A stretch of DNA of 64,000 bases, taken from the NCBI RefSeq assembly GCF_003955735.1, contig NZ_CP034464.1, positions 1,364,001 through 1,428,000 on the forward strand. The letters are read 5' to 3'. Made by a program: the position numbers and the translations under genes. The notes under the pieces are model-generated. The model saw only the letters and a program-made list of their open reading frames with translations, was not told the DNA's origin and ran no database searches. Source of the DNA: Undibacterium parvum. Its GTDB lineage: Bacteria > Pseudomonadota > Gammaproteobacteria > Burkholderiales > Burkholderiaceae_D. Positions 30,973 through 41,157 of this stretch are shown piece by piece. How positions within the stretch are numbered: position 1 is the first letter of the stretch; each line of letters starts with the position of its first letter.

Positions 30973-31629
30973 TTAAGCTCCCTTCTTAGTTTTAACTTTA
31001 ATAGCAGGCAAAACGATTACCTGACCATTTTTTGCACCCGGAATAGCACCCTTCACCAGCAACAACTGACGCTCAGCATCAATGCGAGCGATAACCAGAT
31101 TTTGCACAGTGCGATTAACGTCACCCAGATGACCAGTCATACGCTTACCAGGAAAAACACGACCTGGATCCTGCGCCATACCGATAGAACCTGGAACGTT
31201 ATGCGAACGCGAGTTACCGTGTGTAGCGCGACCAGAAGAGAAGTGATAACGTTTGATAACGCCAGCATAACCCTTACCGATAGTAACGCCCTGCACGTCA
31301 ACCTTCTGACCAACTTCGAACAAGCCAACTGGCACTACATCGCCAGCTTTCAGTTCAGAAGCTTTAGCAGCATCCACACGAAATTCTTTTAAGACAGTAC
31401 CAGCTTCAACACCTGCTTTTGCAAGGTGACCGGCAGCCGCTTTTGTTACACGGGATGCACGGCGCTGACCGAAAGTAACCTGAACAGCAGAATAACCATC
31501 TGTTTCAGGAGTTTTGATTTGTGTCACGCGGTTATTTGATACATCTAATACTGTGACTGGAATTGAATCACCGTCCTCAGTAAAGATACGCATCATACCA
31601 ACCTTGCGACCAACTAGGCCCAAGCTCAT
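30973..31629 (-). CDS. rplC: 50S ribosomal protein L3
   Basis: 218 residues from ATG at 31629 ([16 protein letters not shown]), which has GGAG seven bases upstream; the six upstream in-frame codons are probably leader. The central loop near the peptidyl transferase centre includes [19 protein letters not shown] good sigma-70-type promoter lies about 100 bases upstream, so rplC probably heads its own transcription unit in addition to read-through from rpsJ. Confidence 0.97.
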   Translation of the reverse strand: MSLGLVGRKVGMMRIFTEDGDSIPVTVLDVSNNRVTQIKTPETDGYSAVQVTFGQRRASRVTKAAAGHLAKAGVEAGTVLKEFRVDAAKASELKAGDVVPVGLFEVGQKVDVQGVTIGKGYAGVIKRYHFSSGRATHGNSRSHNVPGSIGMAQDPGRVFPGKRMTGHLGDVNRTVQNLVIARIDAERQLLLVKGAIPGAKNGQVIVLPAIKVKTKKGA

Positions 31630-31724
31630 TGTTTTCTCCATTCCCACCTACGATTGGGCGGGGCTGACATTAAAAAAGACTTAAACAAATAAATCAGCTA
31701 AGCCGATCTTCATTTAAGCCTTCG

Positions 31725-31753
31725 ATTATAGCCTGCAAATTTTTTATTTACAA
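31725..31753 (-). promoter_or_regulatory. sigma-70-type promoter for rplC and downstream S10 genes
   Basis: On the minus strand TTGTAA (31748-31753), a 17-base spacer and a perfect TATAAT (31725-31730) stand about 96 bases upstream of rplC, in the 221-base gap after rpsJ. The -10 box is consensus, the -35 box matches four of six. Confidence 0.7.
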
Positions 31754-31810
31754 GACTATTTTATTTTGAAATGCGAAAAAATTGTGGTATGTCGCACTTC
31801 AATAAATTGT

Positions 31811-31842
31811 CGAAGATCTTTTATTAGACTAAAAGATCTTCG
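31811..31842. terminator. 12-bp hairpin downstream of rpsJ
   Basis: CGAAGATCTTTT / AAAAGATCTTCG, a perfect 12-bp stem with an 8-base loop, begins 8 bases after the rpsJ stop codon. No strong T-tract follows; it could stabilise the rpsJ mRNA end, attenuate, or terminate weakly. Confidence 0.55.
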
Positions 31843-31850
31843 TATTTCGA

Positions 31851-32165
31851 TTACTGCAGTTTGATTTCTACATCGACGCCAGCGGGCAAATCGAGCTTCA
31901 TCAAAGCATCAACTGTCTTATCAGTTGGGTCAATGATATCCATCAAGCGCTGGTGAGTACGGATTTCAAACTGATCACGTGAAGTCTTATTAACGTGCGG
32001 CGAACGCAATACGTCAAAACGCTGGATACGCGTTGGCAAAGGAACCGGTCCTTTTACAACTGCGCCAGTGCGCTTTGCTGTTTCTACGATTTCGAGCGCA
32101 GACTGATCGATTAACTTGTAATCGAAGGCCTTCAGACGGATACGGATTTTTTGATTTGCAGACAT
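31851..32165 (-). CDS. rpsJ: 30S ribosomal protein S10 (NusE)
   Basis: 104 residues ([20 protein letters not shown]). S10 acts in the 30S head and, as NusE, pairs with NusB in antitermination and with NusG in transcription-translation coupling. Here it is separated from tuf by 93 bases and from rplC by 221 bases with a hairpin and a promoter, so it is more of an independent unit than in E. coli, where it heads the S10 operon closely. Confidence 0.97.
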   Translation of the reverse strand: MSANQKIRIRLKAFDYKLIDQSALEIVETAKRTGAVVKGPVPLPTRIQRFDVLRSPHVNKTSRDQFEIRTHQRLMDIIDPTDKTVDALMKLDLPAGVDVEIKLQ

Positions 32166-32186
32166 GATATTTCCTATAAAGAGCGA

Positions 32187-32216
32187 GCCGCAGATACTAA
32201 CAATAGTACTTGCGGC
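32187..32216. terminator. hairpin between tuf and rpsJ
   Basis: GCCGCA..TGCGGC arms with an inner AGTA/TACT pairing stand in the 93-base rpsJ-tuf gap. The T-run (ATTTTTT) lies on the plus-strand side, so for the minus-strand operon it is a plain hairpin, perhaps an mRNA processing or stability element. It lies upstream of tuf, after the rpsJ start side in plus coordinates. Confidence 0.35.
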
Positions 32217-32258
32217 ATTTTTTAAACAAAGAGCGAAACTACAATTACTTCACTGCTA

Positions 32259-33452
32259 TTAAGCAGGAATGATCTTAGCAACAACACCAGCACCAACAGT
32301 ACGACCACCTTCACGAATCGCGAAACGGAGACCTTCTTCCATCGCAATCGGGTTGATCAACTTAACAGTAATGGAGACGTTATCGCCTGGCATAACCATT
32401 TCTTTGTCTTTTGGCAACTCGATCGAACCAGTCACATCCGTAGTACGGAAGTAGAACTGTGGACGGTAGTTGTTAAAGAATGGAGTGTGACGACCACCTT
32501 CATCTTTAGACAAAACATAGATCTCACCTGTGAAATGATCATGCGGCTTGATCGAACCTGGCTTCGCCAAGACTTGACCACGCTGCACGTCTTCACGCTT
32601 AGTACCACGCAACAAGACACCAACGTTATCGCCTGCTTGACCTTGGTCCAGTAATTTACGGAACATTTCAACACCAGTACAAGTAGTCACTGCTGTATCG
32701 GTGATACCGATGATTTCCAGAGCTTCACCAACTTTAACAATACCGCGTTCGATACGGCCAGTAACCACAGTACCACGACCAGAGATCGAGAATACGTCTT
32801 CAACTGGCAACAAGAAGGAACCATCAACAGCACGCTCTGGCGTAGGGATATATGTATCCAAAGCTTCAGCCAATTTCATGATAGCTTGCTCGCCCAAAGG
32901 ACCAGTGTCGCCTTCTAATGCCAACTTTGCTGAACCTTGAATGATAGGCAAATCATCGCCTGGGAATTCGTACTTAGACAACAACTCACGAACTTCCATT
33001 TCAACCAACTCCAACAACTCAGCATCATCAACCATGTCGCACTTGTTCAGGAACACGATGATGTATGGAACACCAACTTGGCGTGCCAACAAGATGTGCT
33101 CACGAGTCTGAGGCATAGGACCGTCAGCTGCGGAACAAACAAGAATCGCACCGTCCATCTGAGCAGCACCAGTAATCATGTTTTTAACATAATCAGCATG
33201 GCCTGGGCAGTCAACGTGAGCGTAGTGACGCGCTTCTGTTTCGTATTCTACGTGAGCAGTATTAATTGTAATACCGCGCGCTTTTTCTTCTGGTGCCGCA
33301 TCGATTTGGTCGTAAGCCTTAGCTTCGCCGCCAAATTTCTTCGACAATACTGTAGCGATCGCTGCAGTCAATGTAGTTTTACCATGATCCACGTGACCAA
33401 TTGTGCCGACGTTAACGTGCGGCTTGGTGCGTTCAAACTTACCTTTTGCCAT
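32259..33452 (-). CDS. tuf: elongation factor Tu
   Basis: 397 residues ([20 protein letters not shown]). GTPase motifs: [16 protein letters not shown] and NKCD, all intact. It delivers aminoacyl-tRNA to the ribosomal A site. The kirromycin/elfamycin-relevant C-terminal domains look normal. It lies in the str group after fusA; many betaproteobacteria have a second tuf near rrn/secE, which would be outside this window. A hairpin with an 11-bp stem separates it from fusA. Confidence 0.98.
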   Translation of the reverse strand: MAKGKFERTKPHVNVGTIGHVDHGKTTLTAAIATVLSKKFGGEAKAYDQIDAAPEEKARGITINTAHVEYETEARHYAHVDCPGHADYVKNMITGAAQMDGAILVCSAADGPMPQTREHILLARQVGVPYIIVFLNKCDMVDDAELLELVEMEVRELLSKYEFPGDDLPIIQGSAKLALEGDTGPLGEQAIMKLAEALDTYIPTPERAVDGSFLLPVEDVFSISGRGTVVTGRIERGIVKVGEALEIIGITDTAVTTCTGVEMFRKLLDQGQAGDNVGVLLRGTKREDVQRGQVLAKPGSIKPHDHFTGEIYVLSKDEGGRHTPFFNNYRPQFYFRTTDVTGSIELPKDKEMVMPGDNVSITVKLINPIAMEEGLRFAIREGGRTVGAGVVAKIIPA

Positions 33453-33488
33453 TTTATTCTTCCTTCAAAAAGAACGATTAGATTATGT

Positions 33489-33513
33489 GCCCACTCTTTT
33501 TAAAAGAGTAGGC
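33489..33513. terminator. hairpin between fusA and tuf
   Basis: On the minus strand GCCTACTCTTT / AAAGAGTGGGC (11 bp with one T.G pair, loop TAA) stands in the 73-base gap. No T-tract follows closely. It may be a processing site allowing tuf to be expressed at a different level from fusA. Confidence 0.45.
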
Positions 33514-33525
33514 GTTCCGTTTTTA

Positions 33526-35631
33526 TTACTTAGTTTTTGCTGTCACGATTGCATCGATGACGTTCTTTGGCGCTTCAGCGTAATGCTTGAATTCCATAGT
33601 GTAAGTAGCGCGACCTTGCGTTGCTGAACGCAATGATGTCGAGTAACCAAACATTTCGGACAAAGGCACTTCGGCTTTAATGATTTTACCGCCACCGCCA
33701 GGGATCTCATCCATACCTTGAACCATACCGCGACGTGAGGACAAATCGCCCATCACTGTACCAGCGTAGTCCTCTGGAGTCTCAACTTCAACGGCCATCA
33801 TAGGCTCAAGAATGACTGGACTGGCTTTACGGCAACCATCTTTAAACGCCATCGAACCTGCCATACGGAAAGCATTTTCGTTGGAATCGACGTCATGGTA
33901 AGAACCGAAAGTCAATGTAACTTTAACGTCAACCACTGGGTAACCAGCCAAAACACCAGATGCCAAAGTTTCGATAACACCTTTTTCAACTGCAGGGATA
34001 TATTCACGAGGAACAGTACCGCCTTTGATCGAATCAACGAATTCAAAACCTTTACCTGGCTCTTGAGGCTCCAGTGTCAATACAACGTGACCGTACTGAC
34101 CGCGACCACCAGATTGCTTAACAAACTTACCTTCAACATCGACGGCAGTCTTACGAATAGTTTCGCGGTACGCAACTTGCGGCTTACCAACTGTCGCTTC
34201 GACGCCAAATTCACGACGCATACGATCAACGATAATTTCCAAATGCAACTCACCCATACCACCAATGATTGTTTGACCAGATTCCTCATCTGTTTTTACG
34301 CGGAAAGACGGATCTTCTTGCGCCAAGCGATTCAAGGCCAAGCCCATTTTTTCCTGATCTTGCTTAGTCTTAGGCTCTACCGCCTGAGAAATAACTGGCT
34401 CAGGGAAAACCATGCGCTCCAGAGTAATGATGGAGCTAGGATCACACAAAGTCTCACCAGTCGTTGCATCTTTCAAGCCAACTGCTGCGGCGATATCACC
34501 AGCGTGAACTTCTTTAATTTCTTCACGTTGATTTGCATGCATCTGCAAAATACGACCAAGACGCTCTTTCTTGTTCTTGTTCGGGTTGTAAACGGTATCA
34601 CCAGACTTGACCATACCAGAATACACGCGGAAGAAAATTAACTGACCTACAAACGGATCAGTCATGATCTTAAACGCCAAAGCTGAGAATTTCTCTGTAT
34701 CTTCTGGCTTACGCGTAGTCGGAACATCATCCTCATCCAAACCAGCGACAGGTGGAATATCCACTGGCGACGGCAAGTATTCAATAACCGCATCCAACAT
34801 CGCTTGAACGCCTTTGTTTTTAAAAGCAGTTCCGCACATCATAGGAACGATTTCAGCAGCAATGGTACGAGCACGTATCGCAACTTTAATTTCTTCTTCA
34901 GATAAATCACCTTCTTCAAGGTATTTATTCATCAACTCTTCGCTGGATTCTGCAGCAGCATCCAACATTTTTTCACGCCACTCTTGAGCTGACTCAACTA
35001 ACTCAGCAGGAATTTCGCGATAGTCAAATTTCATACCCTGAGATGCTTCATCCCAGTAAATCGCTTTCATCTTGACCAAATCCACAACACCCAAGAAATC
35101 TTCTTCGGCACCGATAGGGATTTGCATCAAAATTGGATTCGCCTTCAAACGTGTACGCATTTGCTCGTAAACTTTGAAGAAGTTCGCACCAGTACGATCC
35201 ATTTTATTGACGAAAGCCAAACGTGGAACTTTGTACTTATTTGCCTGACGCCATACGGTTTCAGACTGAGGCTGAACACCACCTACCGCGCAGTAAACCA
35301 TACATGCACCATCCAAAACGCGCATGGAACGCTCAACTTCAATAGTGAAGTCAACGTGGCCTGGGGTATCAATAATATTGATGTGATGCTCAGGGAAATT
35401 GTTCGCCATGCCTTTCCAGAAGCATGTGGTCGCAGCAGAAGTAATGGTAATACCACGCTCCTGCTCTTGCTCCATCCAGTCCATGGTAGCCGCGCCATCA
35501 TGCACTTCACCGATTTTATGATTTACACCGGTGTAGAACAATACACGTTCAGTTGTAGTTGTTTTACCAGCATCAATGTGAGCTGAAATACCGATGTTGC
35601 GGTAGCGCTCAATGGGGGTCTTACGGGCCAT
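33526..35631 (-). CDS. fusA: elongation factor G
   Basis: 701 residues ([20 protein letters not shown]). GTPase motifs: [17 protein letters not shown] and NKMDRTG. Domains II to V follow in normal length. It catalyses ribosomal translocation and, with RRF, recycling. It lies in the str order rpsL-rpsG-fusA-tuf. Antisense open frames of up to 248 residues across it are by-products of its codon bias, not genes. Confidence 0.98.
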   Translation of the reverse strand: MARKTPIERYRNIGISAHIDAGKTTTTERVLFYTGVNHKIGEVHDGAATMDWMEQEQERGITITSAATTCFWKGMANNFPEHHINIIDTPGHVDFTIEVERSMRVLDGACMVYCAVGGVQPQSETVWRQANKYKVPRLAFVNKMDRTGANFFKVYEQMRTRLKANPILMQIPIGAEEDFLGVVDLVKMKAIYWDEASQGMKFDYREIPAELVESAQEWREKMLDAAAESSEELMNKYLEEGDLSEEEIKVAIRARTIAAEIVPMMCGTAFKNKGVQAMLDAVIEYLPSPVDIPPVAGLDEDDVPTTRKPEDTEKFSALAFKIMTDPFVGQLIFFRVYSGMVKSGDTVYNPNKNKKERLGRILQMHANQREEIKEVHAGDIAAAVGLKDATTGETLCDPSSIITLERMVFPEPVISQAVEPKTKQDQEKMGLALNRLAQEDPSFRVKTDEESGQTIIGGMGELHLEIIVDRMRREFGVEATVGKPQVAYRETIRKTAVDVEGKFVKQSGGRGQYGHVVLTLEPQEPGKGFEFVDSIKGGTVPREYIPAVEKGVIETLASGVLAGYPVVDVKVTLTFGSYHDVDSNENAFRMAGSMAFKDGCRKASPVILEPMMAVEVETPEDYAGTVMGDLSSRRGMVQGMDEIPGGGGKIIKAEVPLSEMFGYSTSLRSATQGRATYTMEFKHYAEAPKNVIDAIVTAKTK

Positions 35632-35660
35632 AGCTAATCCTAAATCTTTTAATGGACAAA

Positions 35661-35695
35661 ACCGAGCGCAATTTCAAATTAAAATCGCGCCCGGT
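35661..35695. terminator. hairpin between rpsG and fusA
   Basis: ACCG-A-GCGC..ATTT paired with AAAT..GCGC-C-CGGT forms a long interrupted stem in the 140-base gap, followed on the minus strand by only TTTT. It is a possible attenuator or processing hairpin. Confidence 0.35.
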
Positions 35696-35771
35696 CTGAT
35701 TCAAAGTACTTACGGAAACCACTGCATAAAACACATGCAATAGCCTCTCACTGTCTCATTTTTTAAATGAG

Positions 35772-36242
35772 TTAGAAGCGGAAGTGAGAGAAGGCCTTGT
35801 TGGCTTCCGCCATACGATGCACTTCGTCACGCTTCTTCATTGCGCCGCCGCGACCTTCTGCGGCTTCCATTAATTCACCACCCAAACGCTGCGGCATGGA
35901 TTTTTCGCTACGCTTGTTAGCCGCTTCACGCAACCAACGCATAGACAAAGCCATACGACGAACTGGGCGAACTTCAACTGGAACCTGGTAGTTAGCACCA
36001 CCAACACGGCGAGATTTAACCTCAACCAATGGCTTAGCATTACTGATTGCAGCTGCGAACACTTCCAACGGATCCTTACCGGATTTCTGTTGGATATGGT
36101 CAAACGCACCGTAGATAATGCCTTCAGCAACAGACTTCTTGCCAGACAACATCAATACGTTTACAAATTTTGATACATCTACATTACCGAATTTTGGATC
36201 CGGCAAAATATCCCGTTTCGGGACTTCACGACGACGTGGCAT
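35772..36242 (-). CDS. rpsG: 30S ribosomal protein S7
   Basis: 156 residues from ATG at 36242 ([20 protein letters not shown]), with AAAGGA upstream; a TTG five codons earlier is rejected. S7 nucleates the 30S head and in E. coli represses the str operon through the rpsL-rpsG spacer. Here that spacer is 148 bases long and contains two hairpins, so comparable control is possible. Confidence 0.97.
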   Translation of the reverse strand: MPRRREVPKRDILPDPKFGNVDVSKFVNVLMLSGKKSVAEGIIYGAFDHIQQKSGKDPLEVFAAAISNAKPLVEVKSRRVGGANYQVPVEVRPVRRMALSMRWLREAANKRSEKSMPQRLGGELMEAAEGRGGAMKKRDEVHRMAEANKAFSHFRF

Positions 36243-36265
36243 TTCAATTCCTTTCAATCTTCAGT

Positions 36266-36297
36266 TGAGCGGGCCGATAATAAATTTATCGACGCTC
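36266..36297. promoter_or_regulatory. hairpin in the rpsL-rpsG spacer, candidate S7 control site
   Basis: GAGCG..CGCTC outer and CGATAA / TTATCG inner pairings form a structure 24 bases before the rpsG start, with a second small hairpin (TCGGTC / GACCGA) further upstream. Its location matches the translational-repression site of S7 in E. coli; the shape has not been compared. Confidence 0.35.
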
Positions 36298-36390
36298 GCG
36301 GCAAACCATCATAGTTAGCCACTTACTCGGTCAAATTCCGACCGACACTTTCTGAATCATTAAGATTACAGAGGTTAAATTACAAGCTGA

Positions 36391-36774
36391 TTACTTCTTA
36401 ACAGCTTTAGCGCGCTTCGTACCGTATTTGGAACGAGATTGCTTACGGTCTTTAACACCTTGAGTATCCAAAGCGCCACGAACCATATGGTAACGTACAC
36501 CCGGCAAATCCTTTACACGACCACCGCGCAGCAAAACTACGCTATGTTCTTGCAAGTTATGGCCTTCACCGCCGATATACGAAATAACTTCGAAACCATT
36601 GGTCAGACGTACTTTGGCAACTTTACGCAAAGCCGAGTTAGGCTTCTTTGGAGTTGTCGTATAAACGCGGGTACATACGCCACGTTTTTGCGGGCTGTTT
36701 TCCAGCGCCGGCGATTTGCTTTTCACACGTACAGAAACACGTGGTTGGCGAATCAGTTGATTGATGGTTGGCAT
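36391..36774 (-). CDS. rpsL: 30S ribosomal protein S12
   Basis: 127 residues from ATG at 36774 ([20 protein letters not shown]); the 12-codon upstream extension in the open frame is not part of the protein. S12 controls decoding accuracy. The lysines of [11 protein letters not shown] and [12 protein letters not shown], whose change causes streptomycin resistance elsewhere, are wild type. It is the first gene of the str group, with a promoter about 180 bases upstream. Confidence 0.97.
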   Translation of the reverse strand: MPTINQLIRQPRVSVRVKSKSPALENSPQKRGVCTRVYTTTPKKPNSALRKVAKVRLTNGFEVISYIGGEGHNLQEHSVVLLRGGRVKDLPGVRYHMVRGALDTQGVKDRKQSRSKYGTKRAKAVKK

Positions 36775-36949
36775 CGTTTTTAATCCAACAAAATACAACG
36801 TTAAACACAAACCCGGAAACGGTTGCCCGGGGACATAAATCTATATTTGCTATCAACCTAGATCAACAGCGTCCCGATATCAGAGAATCAAATTAGCAAG
36901 CCCAAAAGAGGAAACGCAGAGATGAACCATATAAAATCGAGAACTCGCG

Positions 36950-36979
36950 AGTGTACACCCAAAAAACCAAGGAAGTCAA
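36950..36979 (-). promoter_or_regulatory. promoter of the str operon (upstream of rpsL)
   Basis: On the minus strand TTGACT (36974-36979), an 18-base spacer and TACACT (36950-36955), preceded by TG as an extended -10. It lies in the 425-base gap between rpsL and the next, divergent gene. It leaves a leader of about 170 bases before rpsL. The remaining 220 bases of the gap toward 37200 must hold the divergent promoter; I see no clear box there. Confidence 0.6.
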
Positions 36980-37199
36980 CAAAAGAAGATCGCAAGCACC
37001 AGTCATTGCCCACAAAACAAGCTTTGCCGCAGCTTAGCGAGATTTAATATCGCAGGGTTCCTTAGTCTAGAAAACAAACTGGCTTAGTTCAAGCTTAGAT
37101 CCTTGATTTAGGCGAAAACTACAGTATGCGTGGCATTTGCTTCTGCGCTTGATGACTTCGCTAGTAATATAAGGGCAGGCGCACTCTTTTCACCACCCC

Positions 37200-38990
37200 A
37201 TGCAAGCAAAGCATCTGCTTATTCGCATTTATATAGTCCTGAGTTATTTGGGGATCTCGGCCTGCTCTGTTTTCTCCTACTTTGCAGGCGGAACCTTAAG
37301 CGCCCTCATAGAGCGGCTATTGTTTCAAGCACTAGCCTGGTTCGCTTTATGGTCGATCCTGTTACGTCCCAGTGTGTTTCACGCAATATTATTACCGGCT
37401 TTTTTGGCTTTCCCACTCGAACTTTATTTGCGATTTTATTTCAATCAAGGCATATCCGCCCATCATCTTGGCGTGATGTTTGAAACCAGTCCCAAAGAGG
37501 CTGCGGAATTTTTGGGATATAAAATATGGCGACTAGGCTTCGCGCTGATTTTCAGTTGCCTCTGGTGGTACAGCATTTTGAGACTATCCAGACAAGACCG
37601 CCTATTAAGTTGGCCGCGCCGTGGACGATGGCCGATATTTGCCTGTAGCTTGATAGGCTTGGGATTTTTTATCTATATCAAGCAACTTACAGCAGAAAGC
37701 AGCGCCCCCACGCCCAGCTTGCAGGTTTTCTGGAACAATTATCTCAAACCGACAGCGACCTCCGACACTAGCGCTGAATCAAGCGCTTACTATCGCTGGC
37801 AAACTTATGCGCAGGCCTGGCCTTTCGGGATCTGGGTGCTGGCGCATGAGTTTTACAGGGAGCGGGCTTACTTGTCTCAGCTACGCAAACAGAACCGGAG
37901 CTTTCTGTTTCACAGCGAGCAAAGCAATAACTCTTCAAGCATGCAGACTTTCGTGCTGGTGATAGGTGAGTCATCACGCTATGATCGCTGGGGCATCAAT
38001 GGCTATGCGCGCGACACCACGCCTTTATTGGCGCAAGAAAGCAATCTGGTGAGTTTTAGCGATGTGATATCTGCGGTAGCGGCGACACGCTTATCAATCC
38101 CTATTATTCTTTCACGTAAAGCTGCTAGGCAAAGTTTGCAGGCAGGTTTTTCCGAAAGCTCCCTGATCAGCGCCTTTCGCGAGGCGGGCTTCAAAACCTT
38201 TTGGCTCTCCAATCAAATGAGCTTCGGGGAATTTGATACCCCGACTTCGGTGTTTGCCAATGAGGCCGAGGTCAAGCAGTTTCTAAATCTAGGCGGCTTT
38301 ACCAATACTTCATCACATGACGAAATTTTACTAGAACCATTGCAAATCGCCTTACGCGACAACGCAGAGAAGAAGCTGATCGTGCTGCATAGCTTAGGGA
38401 ATCACTGGAATTACAGCCAGCGTTACCCCAAGCAATTCGATCATTGGCAACCTTCTTTATATGGAGTGAGCAATCCTGCTTACACGGATCTAAAAAACAA
38501 ACTTCCTTTAAATAACAGTTATGACAACTCTATGTTGTATACCGACTGGTGGCTAAGCCAGGTGATCGCGCAACTGAAGGCCACCAAGGAAATGAGCGCC
38601 CTGCTGTATGTATCGGATCATGGGCAAACCTTGTACGATGGCCATTGCAGGCTGGCCTTCCACGGTCACAACACCCAGTATGAGTTTCACATCCCCGCCT
38701 TCATGTGGTTTTCATCCGCCTATCAAGAGCGACATCCTGAGCAAATTAAGCAACTCCACCTACACCGGGATGCCCGCCTGTCTACCGAGAATGTGTTTCA
38801 CTCTATGCTGAACATGGCGGACATACGCTACCCTGATGACAAATTAGAATGGAGTTTCCTGAGCGCTGAATACCGTCCACATCGACGCTATGTCGACAGT
38901 TATGGCTGGACCGATTACGACAACGCCTATTTCAGAGGTGATTGCCGCGAACTAATCGATAAGCAGGCGCCGCTAAGTCAGGAAAAATAA
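37200..38990 (+). CDS. phosphoethanolamine-transferase-type membrane sulfatase-fold enzyme
   Basis: 596 residues. Four to five N-terminal membrane helices (about 8-160) precede a periplasmic alkaline-phosphatase-like domain. Metal and catalytic features of the EptA/CptA family are seen: VIGESSR with Glu257, the nucleophile region AATRLSIP with Thr296 (equivalent to the threonine in the CGTxTAYSxPC stretch of MCR/EptA), HSLGNHWNYSQRYP, and YVSDHGQTLYDG with the metal-binding Asp-His. Such enzymes move phosphoethanolamine from phosphatidylethanolamine to lipid A or core sugars, changing surface charge. The cysteines flanking the nucleophile in EptA are absent, so it is closer to the CptA/OpgE type. 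The acceptor is unknown. Confidence 0.82.
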   Translation: MQAKHLLIRIYIVLSYLGISACSVFSYFAGGTLSALIERLLFQALAWFALWSILLRPSVFHAILLPAFLAFPLELYLRFYFNQGISAHHLGVMFETSPKEAAEFLGYKIWRLGFALIFSCLWWYSILRLSRQDRLLSWPRRGRWPIFACSLIGLGFFIYIKQLTAESSAPTPSLQVFWNNYLKPTATSDTSAESSAYYRWQTYAQAWPFGIWVLAHEFYRERAYLSQLRKQNRSFLFHSEQSNNSSSMQTFVLVIGESSRYDRWGINGYARDTTPLLAQESNLVSFSDVISAVAATRLSIPIILSRKAARQSLQAGFSESSLISAFREAGFKTFWLSNQMSFGEFDTPTSVFANEAEVKQFLNLGGFTNTSSHDEILLEPLQIALRDNAEKKLIVLHSLGNHWNYSQRYPKQFDHWQPSLYGVSNPAYTDLKNKLPLNNSYDNSMLYTDWWLSQVIAQLKATKEMSALLYVSDHGQTLYDGHCRLAFHGHNTQYEFHIPAFMWFSSAYQERHPEQIKQLHLHRDARLSTENVFHSMLNMADIRYPDDKLEWSFLSAEYRPHRRYVDSYGWTDYDNAYFRGDCRELIDKQAPLSQEK

Positions 38991-39001
38991 GACCTCCTCT
39001 G

Positions 39002-39065
39002 TGACGCATATTCCATGCGCCTTACCGGCTAGGCAGGCTGGGGAACCGCATGGAATATGCGCGCC
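39002..39065. repeat. two-armed palindromic repeat, copy B
   Basis: GCATATTCCATGC (39006-39018) and its exact reverse complement GCATGGAATATGC (39048-39060) enclose 29 bases. It begins 11 bases after the transferase stop codon, before the MCE operon. Confidence 0.85.
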
Positions 39066-39192
39066 CAGCCCGCGCATTGTGACAGCTTGCGGAGGTGACG
39101 ATTGCGCGATCGCCCTGCGTAAAACTACTCCAAAGCAAGAAATCGGGACTAGATTCGTTGATGGATAAGCATTTCTCCCTTACACTAACGAC

Positions 39193-40317
39193 ATGCTTAG
39201 AGACGCCCCTCCCACCCTGACACTCAATCAAGACCCCAGCGCCAGCATACATGTCGCGGGCGCATGGCTAGTGCATGTGGTATCGGTGAAAGCGGTGATG
39301 GAAGGCCTGAGCACGCAACTGCATGAACTGGCCAAGCAGACTAGTCTAAGTTGGGACTTAACCGGCATCAGTGCACTCGACCATATCGGTGCGCAGATGT
39401 TATGGCAAACCTGGGGCAAGCAAAGGCCACAGAATTTGCGGGTATTGCCGGTGCATGAAGGTATCTTCGAGCGTTTGGCGCAAGTGAGCACACTGAGCGT
39501 ACCGACCAGCCCCAAGCCACGCCTGACCAGGGTGATGCAATTGGGAACGGTCATGTTAGGTTTTTTTGAACATCTGTTCAGCTTTACCGCTTTACTCGGC
39601 CAATTGATGCTCGATATTGGTTTATTTATACGCCATCCTATCAAGGGGCCTTGGAAAGAACTCTCCGCCAATTTATTTCGTACCGGCTTTCAGGCCTTGG
39701 GGATCACGGCTCTGGTAGGCATGTTGATAGGCGTGGTGCTGTCTTATCTGTCGGCGCAGCAACTTGCGACCTTCGGCGGCGATCTATTTATTGTCAATAT
39801 TCTTGGCATGAGCATAGTGCGTGAACTCGGACCTATGCTGGCGGCGATTCTGATTGCCGGTCGCTCAGGCTCGGCAATTACCGCACAGCTAGGCGTGATG
39901 CGTGTCACCGAAGAGCTCGATGCCATGCGCGTTATGGGCATCCCCCAGGGTTACCGCCTGATCATGCCCAAAGTGTTGGCACTGGCGATCGCCATGCCTT
40001 TAATCGTCATCTGGACCGATGTCATGGCCTTAATCGGTGGCATGTTGGCGGCGCAAGCGCGCTTGGGGATGTCGCCGGGATTTTTCATACACAAGTTGCC
40101 AGAAGCTGTTTCATTGGCGAATTACTGGATAGGTTTAGGCAAGGGTGCGGTATTTGGCGTGCTCATTGCACTGGTGGCCTGCCACTTCGGGCTGCGCATT
40201 AAACCGAATACCGAAAGCCTGGGACAAGGCACCACCAGTTCTGTGGTTGTTTCAATTACAGTAGTGATAATCGCCGATGCCATTTTCGCGATTATTTTTA
40301 GTAAGACGGGCTACTAA
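39193..40317 (+). CDS. MlaE-type lipid ABC transporter permease with N-terminal STAS domain
   Basis: 374 residues. The first ~100 residues resemble a STAS domain (LSWDLTGISALDHIGAQML) like MlaB. The rest is an MlaE/YrbE permease with about five helices and the family core SAITAQLGVMRVTEELDAMRVMGI (read in two pieces, from about residue 236). In the E. coli Mla system the STAS protein MlaB is a separate subunit; here it is fused. With the next three genes it would form an inner-membrane lipid transporter acting on phospholipids between the two membranes. The stop codon overlaps the ATPase start by one base. Confidence 0.85.
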   Translation: MLRDAPPTLTLNQDPSASIHVAGAWLVHVVSVKAVMEGLSTQLHELAKQTSLSWDLTGISALDHIGAQMLWQTWGKQRPQNLRVLPVHEGIFERLAQVSTLSVPTSPKPRLTRVMQLGTVMLGFFEHLFSFTALLGQLMLDIGLFIRHPIKGPWKELSANLFRTGFQALGITALVGMLIGVVLSYLSAQQLATFGGDLFIVNILGMSIVRELGPMLAAILIAGRSGSAITAQLGVMRVTEELDAMRVMGIPQGYRLIMPKVLALAIAMPLIVIWTDVMALIGGMLAAQARLGMSPGFFIHKLPEAVSLANYWIGLGKGAVFGVLIALVACHFGLRIKPNTESLGQGTTSSVVVSITVVIIADAIFAIIFSKTGY

Positions 40318-41147
40318 TGGCAGCCAATAGCATCATAGAGATCAGCAATTTGCGCACCCAGTTCGGGCGCGCAGTGATCCACGATCAGCTCAATCTGCAA
40401 GTCATACAGGGCGAGATACTCTCGATAGTCGGCGGTTCGGGCTCAGGCAAGACGGTACTGATGCGGCAAATGCTGGGGCTAGAGCGACCAGCTCGCGGCA
40501 GCATTAAAGTGTTAGGAGAAGATTTACACGGCCCGGATCGCGAGCATTTGATCTATTTACGTAAACGCTCAGGCATGCTGTTTCAACATGGCGCGCTATA
40601 TTCGGCCCTGACTGTATTTGAAAATGTCGCCCAGCCTATGCGTGAACTGGGCAGTTTATCGGAAGCCCTGATCACAGATTTAGTTCATTTAAAACTGCAT
40701 ATGTCCGGCATCAATCTTGAGCATGCCGCTAAAATGCCAGCGGATTTATCCGGCGGCATGATCAAACGCATCGCACTGGCGCGCGCTTTGGCGCTCGATC
40801 CGGAACTACTGTTCTTAGATGAACCGACTGCCGGGCTAGATCCTGATCGCTCCGACAGTTTTGTCAGTCTGATCAAGTCTTTGCATCAGCAATTAGGCCT
40901 GACCGTGGTCATGGTGACGCATGATTTGGATACCTTGTTTGCCTTATCCAGCAGAATCGCCGTATTAGCGGAAAAGCATGTCATTACCATAGGTTCACCC
41001 GCTAGCGTGGTCGAATATCCACATGAATTTATAGAGAAATTTTTCCAGGGTGGACGTGGCCTACGCGCCATGCAAGTATTGCCAGCCAACGCAATGCCGG
41101 CCAAGAGTCATCCACTACCAGACCCAGCGCACTACGCTAAGGAGTAA
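40317..41147 (+). CDS. MlaF-type ABC transporter ATP-binding protein
   Basis: 276 residues. Walker A GGSGSGKT (39-46), signature LSGG (144-147), Walker B LLFLDEP with Glu169, and the switch histidine in VTHDLD. This is the ATPase of the MCE-type lipid transporter encoded with it. The start overlaps the permease stop codon by one base (TAATG). The C-terminal 35 residues, after FFQGGRGLRAMQ, extend beyond the usual ATPase core, as in MlaF, where the C-terminal tail stabilises the dimer through MlaB. Confidence 0.92.
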   Translation: MAANSIIEISNLRTQFGRAVIHDQLNLQVIQGEILSIVGGSGSGKTVLMRQMLGLERPARGSIKVLGEDLHGPDREHLIYLRKRSGMLFQHGALYSALTVFENVAQPMRELGSLSEALITDLVHLKLHMSGINLEHAAKMPADLSGGMIKRIALARALALDPELLFLDEPTAGLDPDRSDSFVSLIKSLHQQLGLTVVMVTHDLDTLFALSSRIAVLAEKHVITIGSPASVVEYPHEFIEKFFQGGRGLRAMQVLPANAMPAKSHPLPDPAHYAKE

Positions 41148-41157
41148 TACACGTATC

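Noticed and set aside
33895..34641. 248-residue open frame on the plus strand
   Set aside because: Antisense to fusA in a codon-biased gene; composition rich in Asn/Thr/Phe with no family features. The same applies to 32937-33503 opposite tuf and 25250-25879 opposite rplE.
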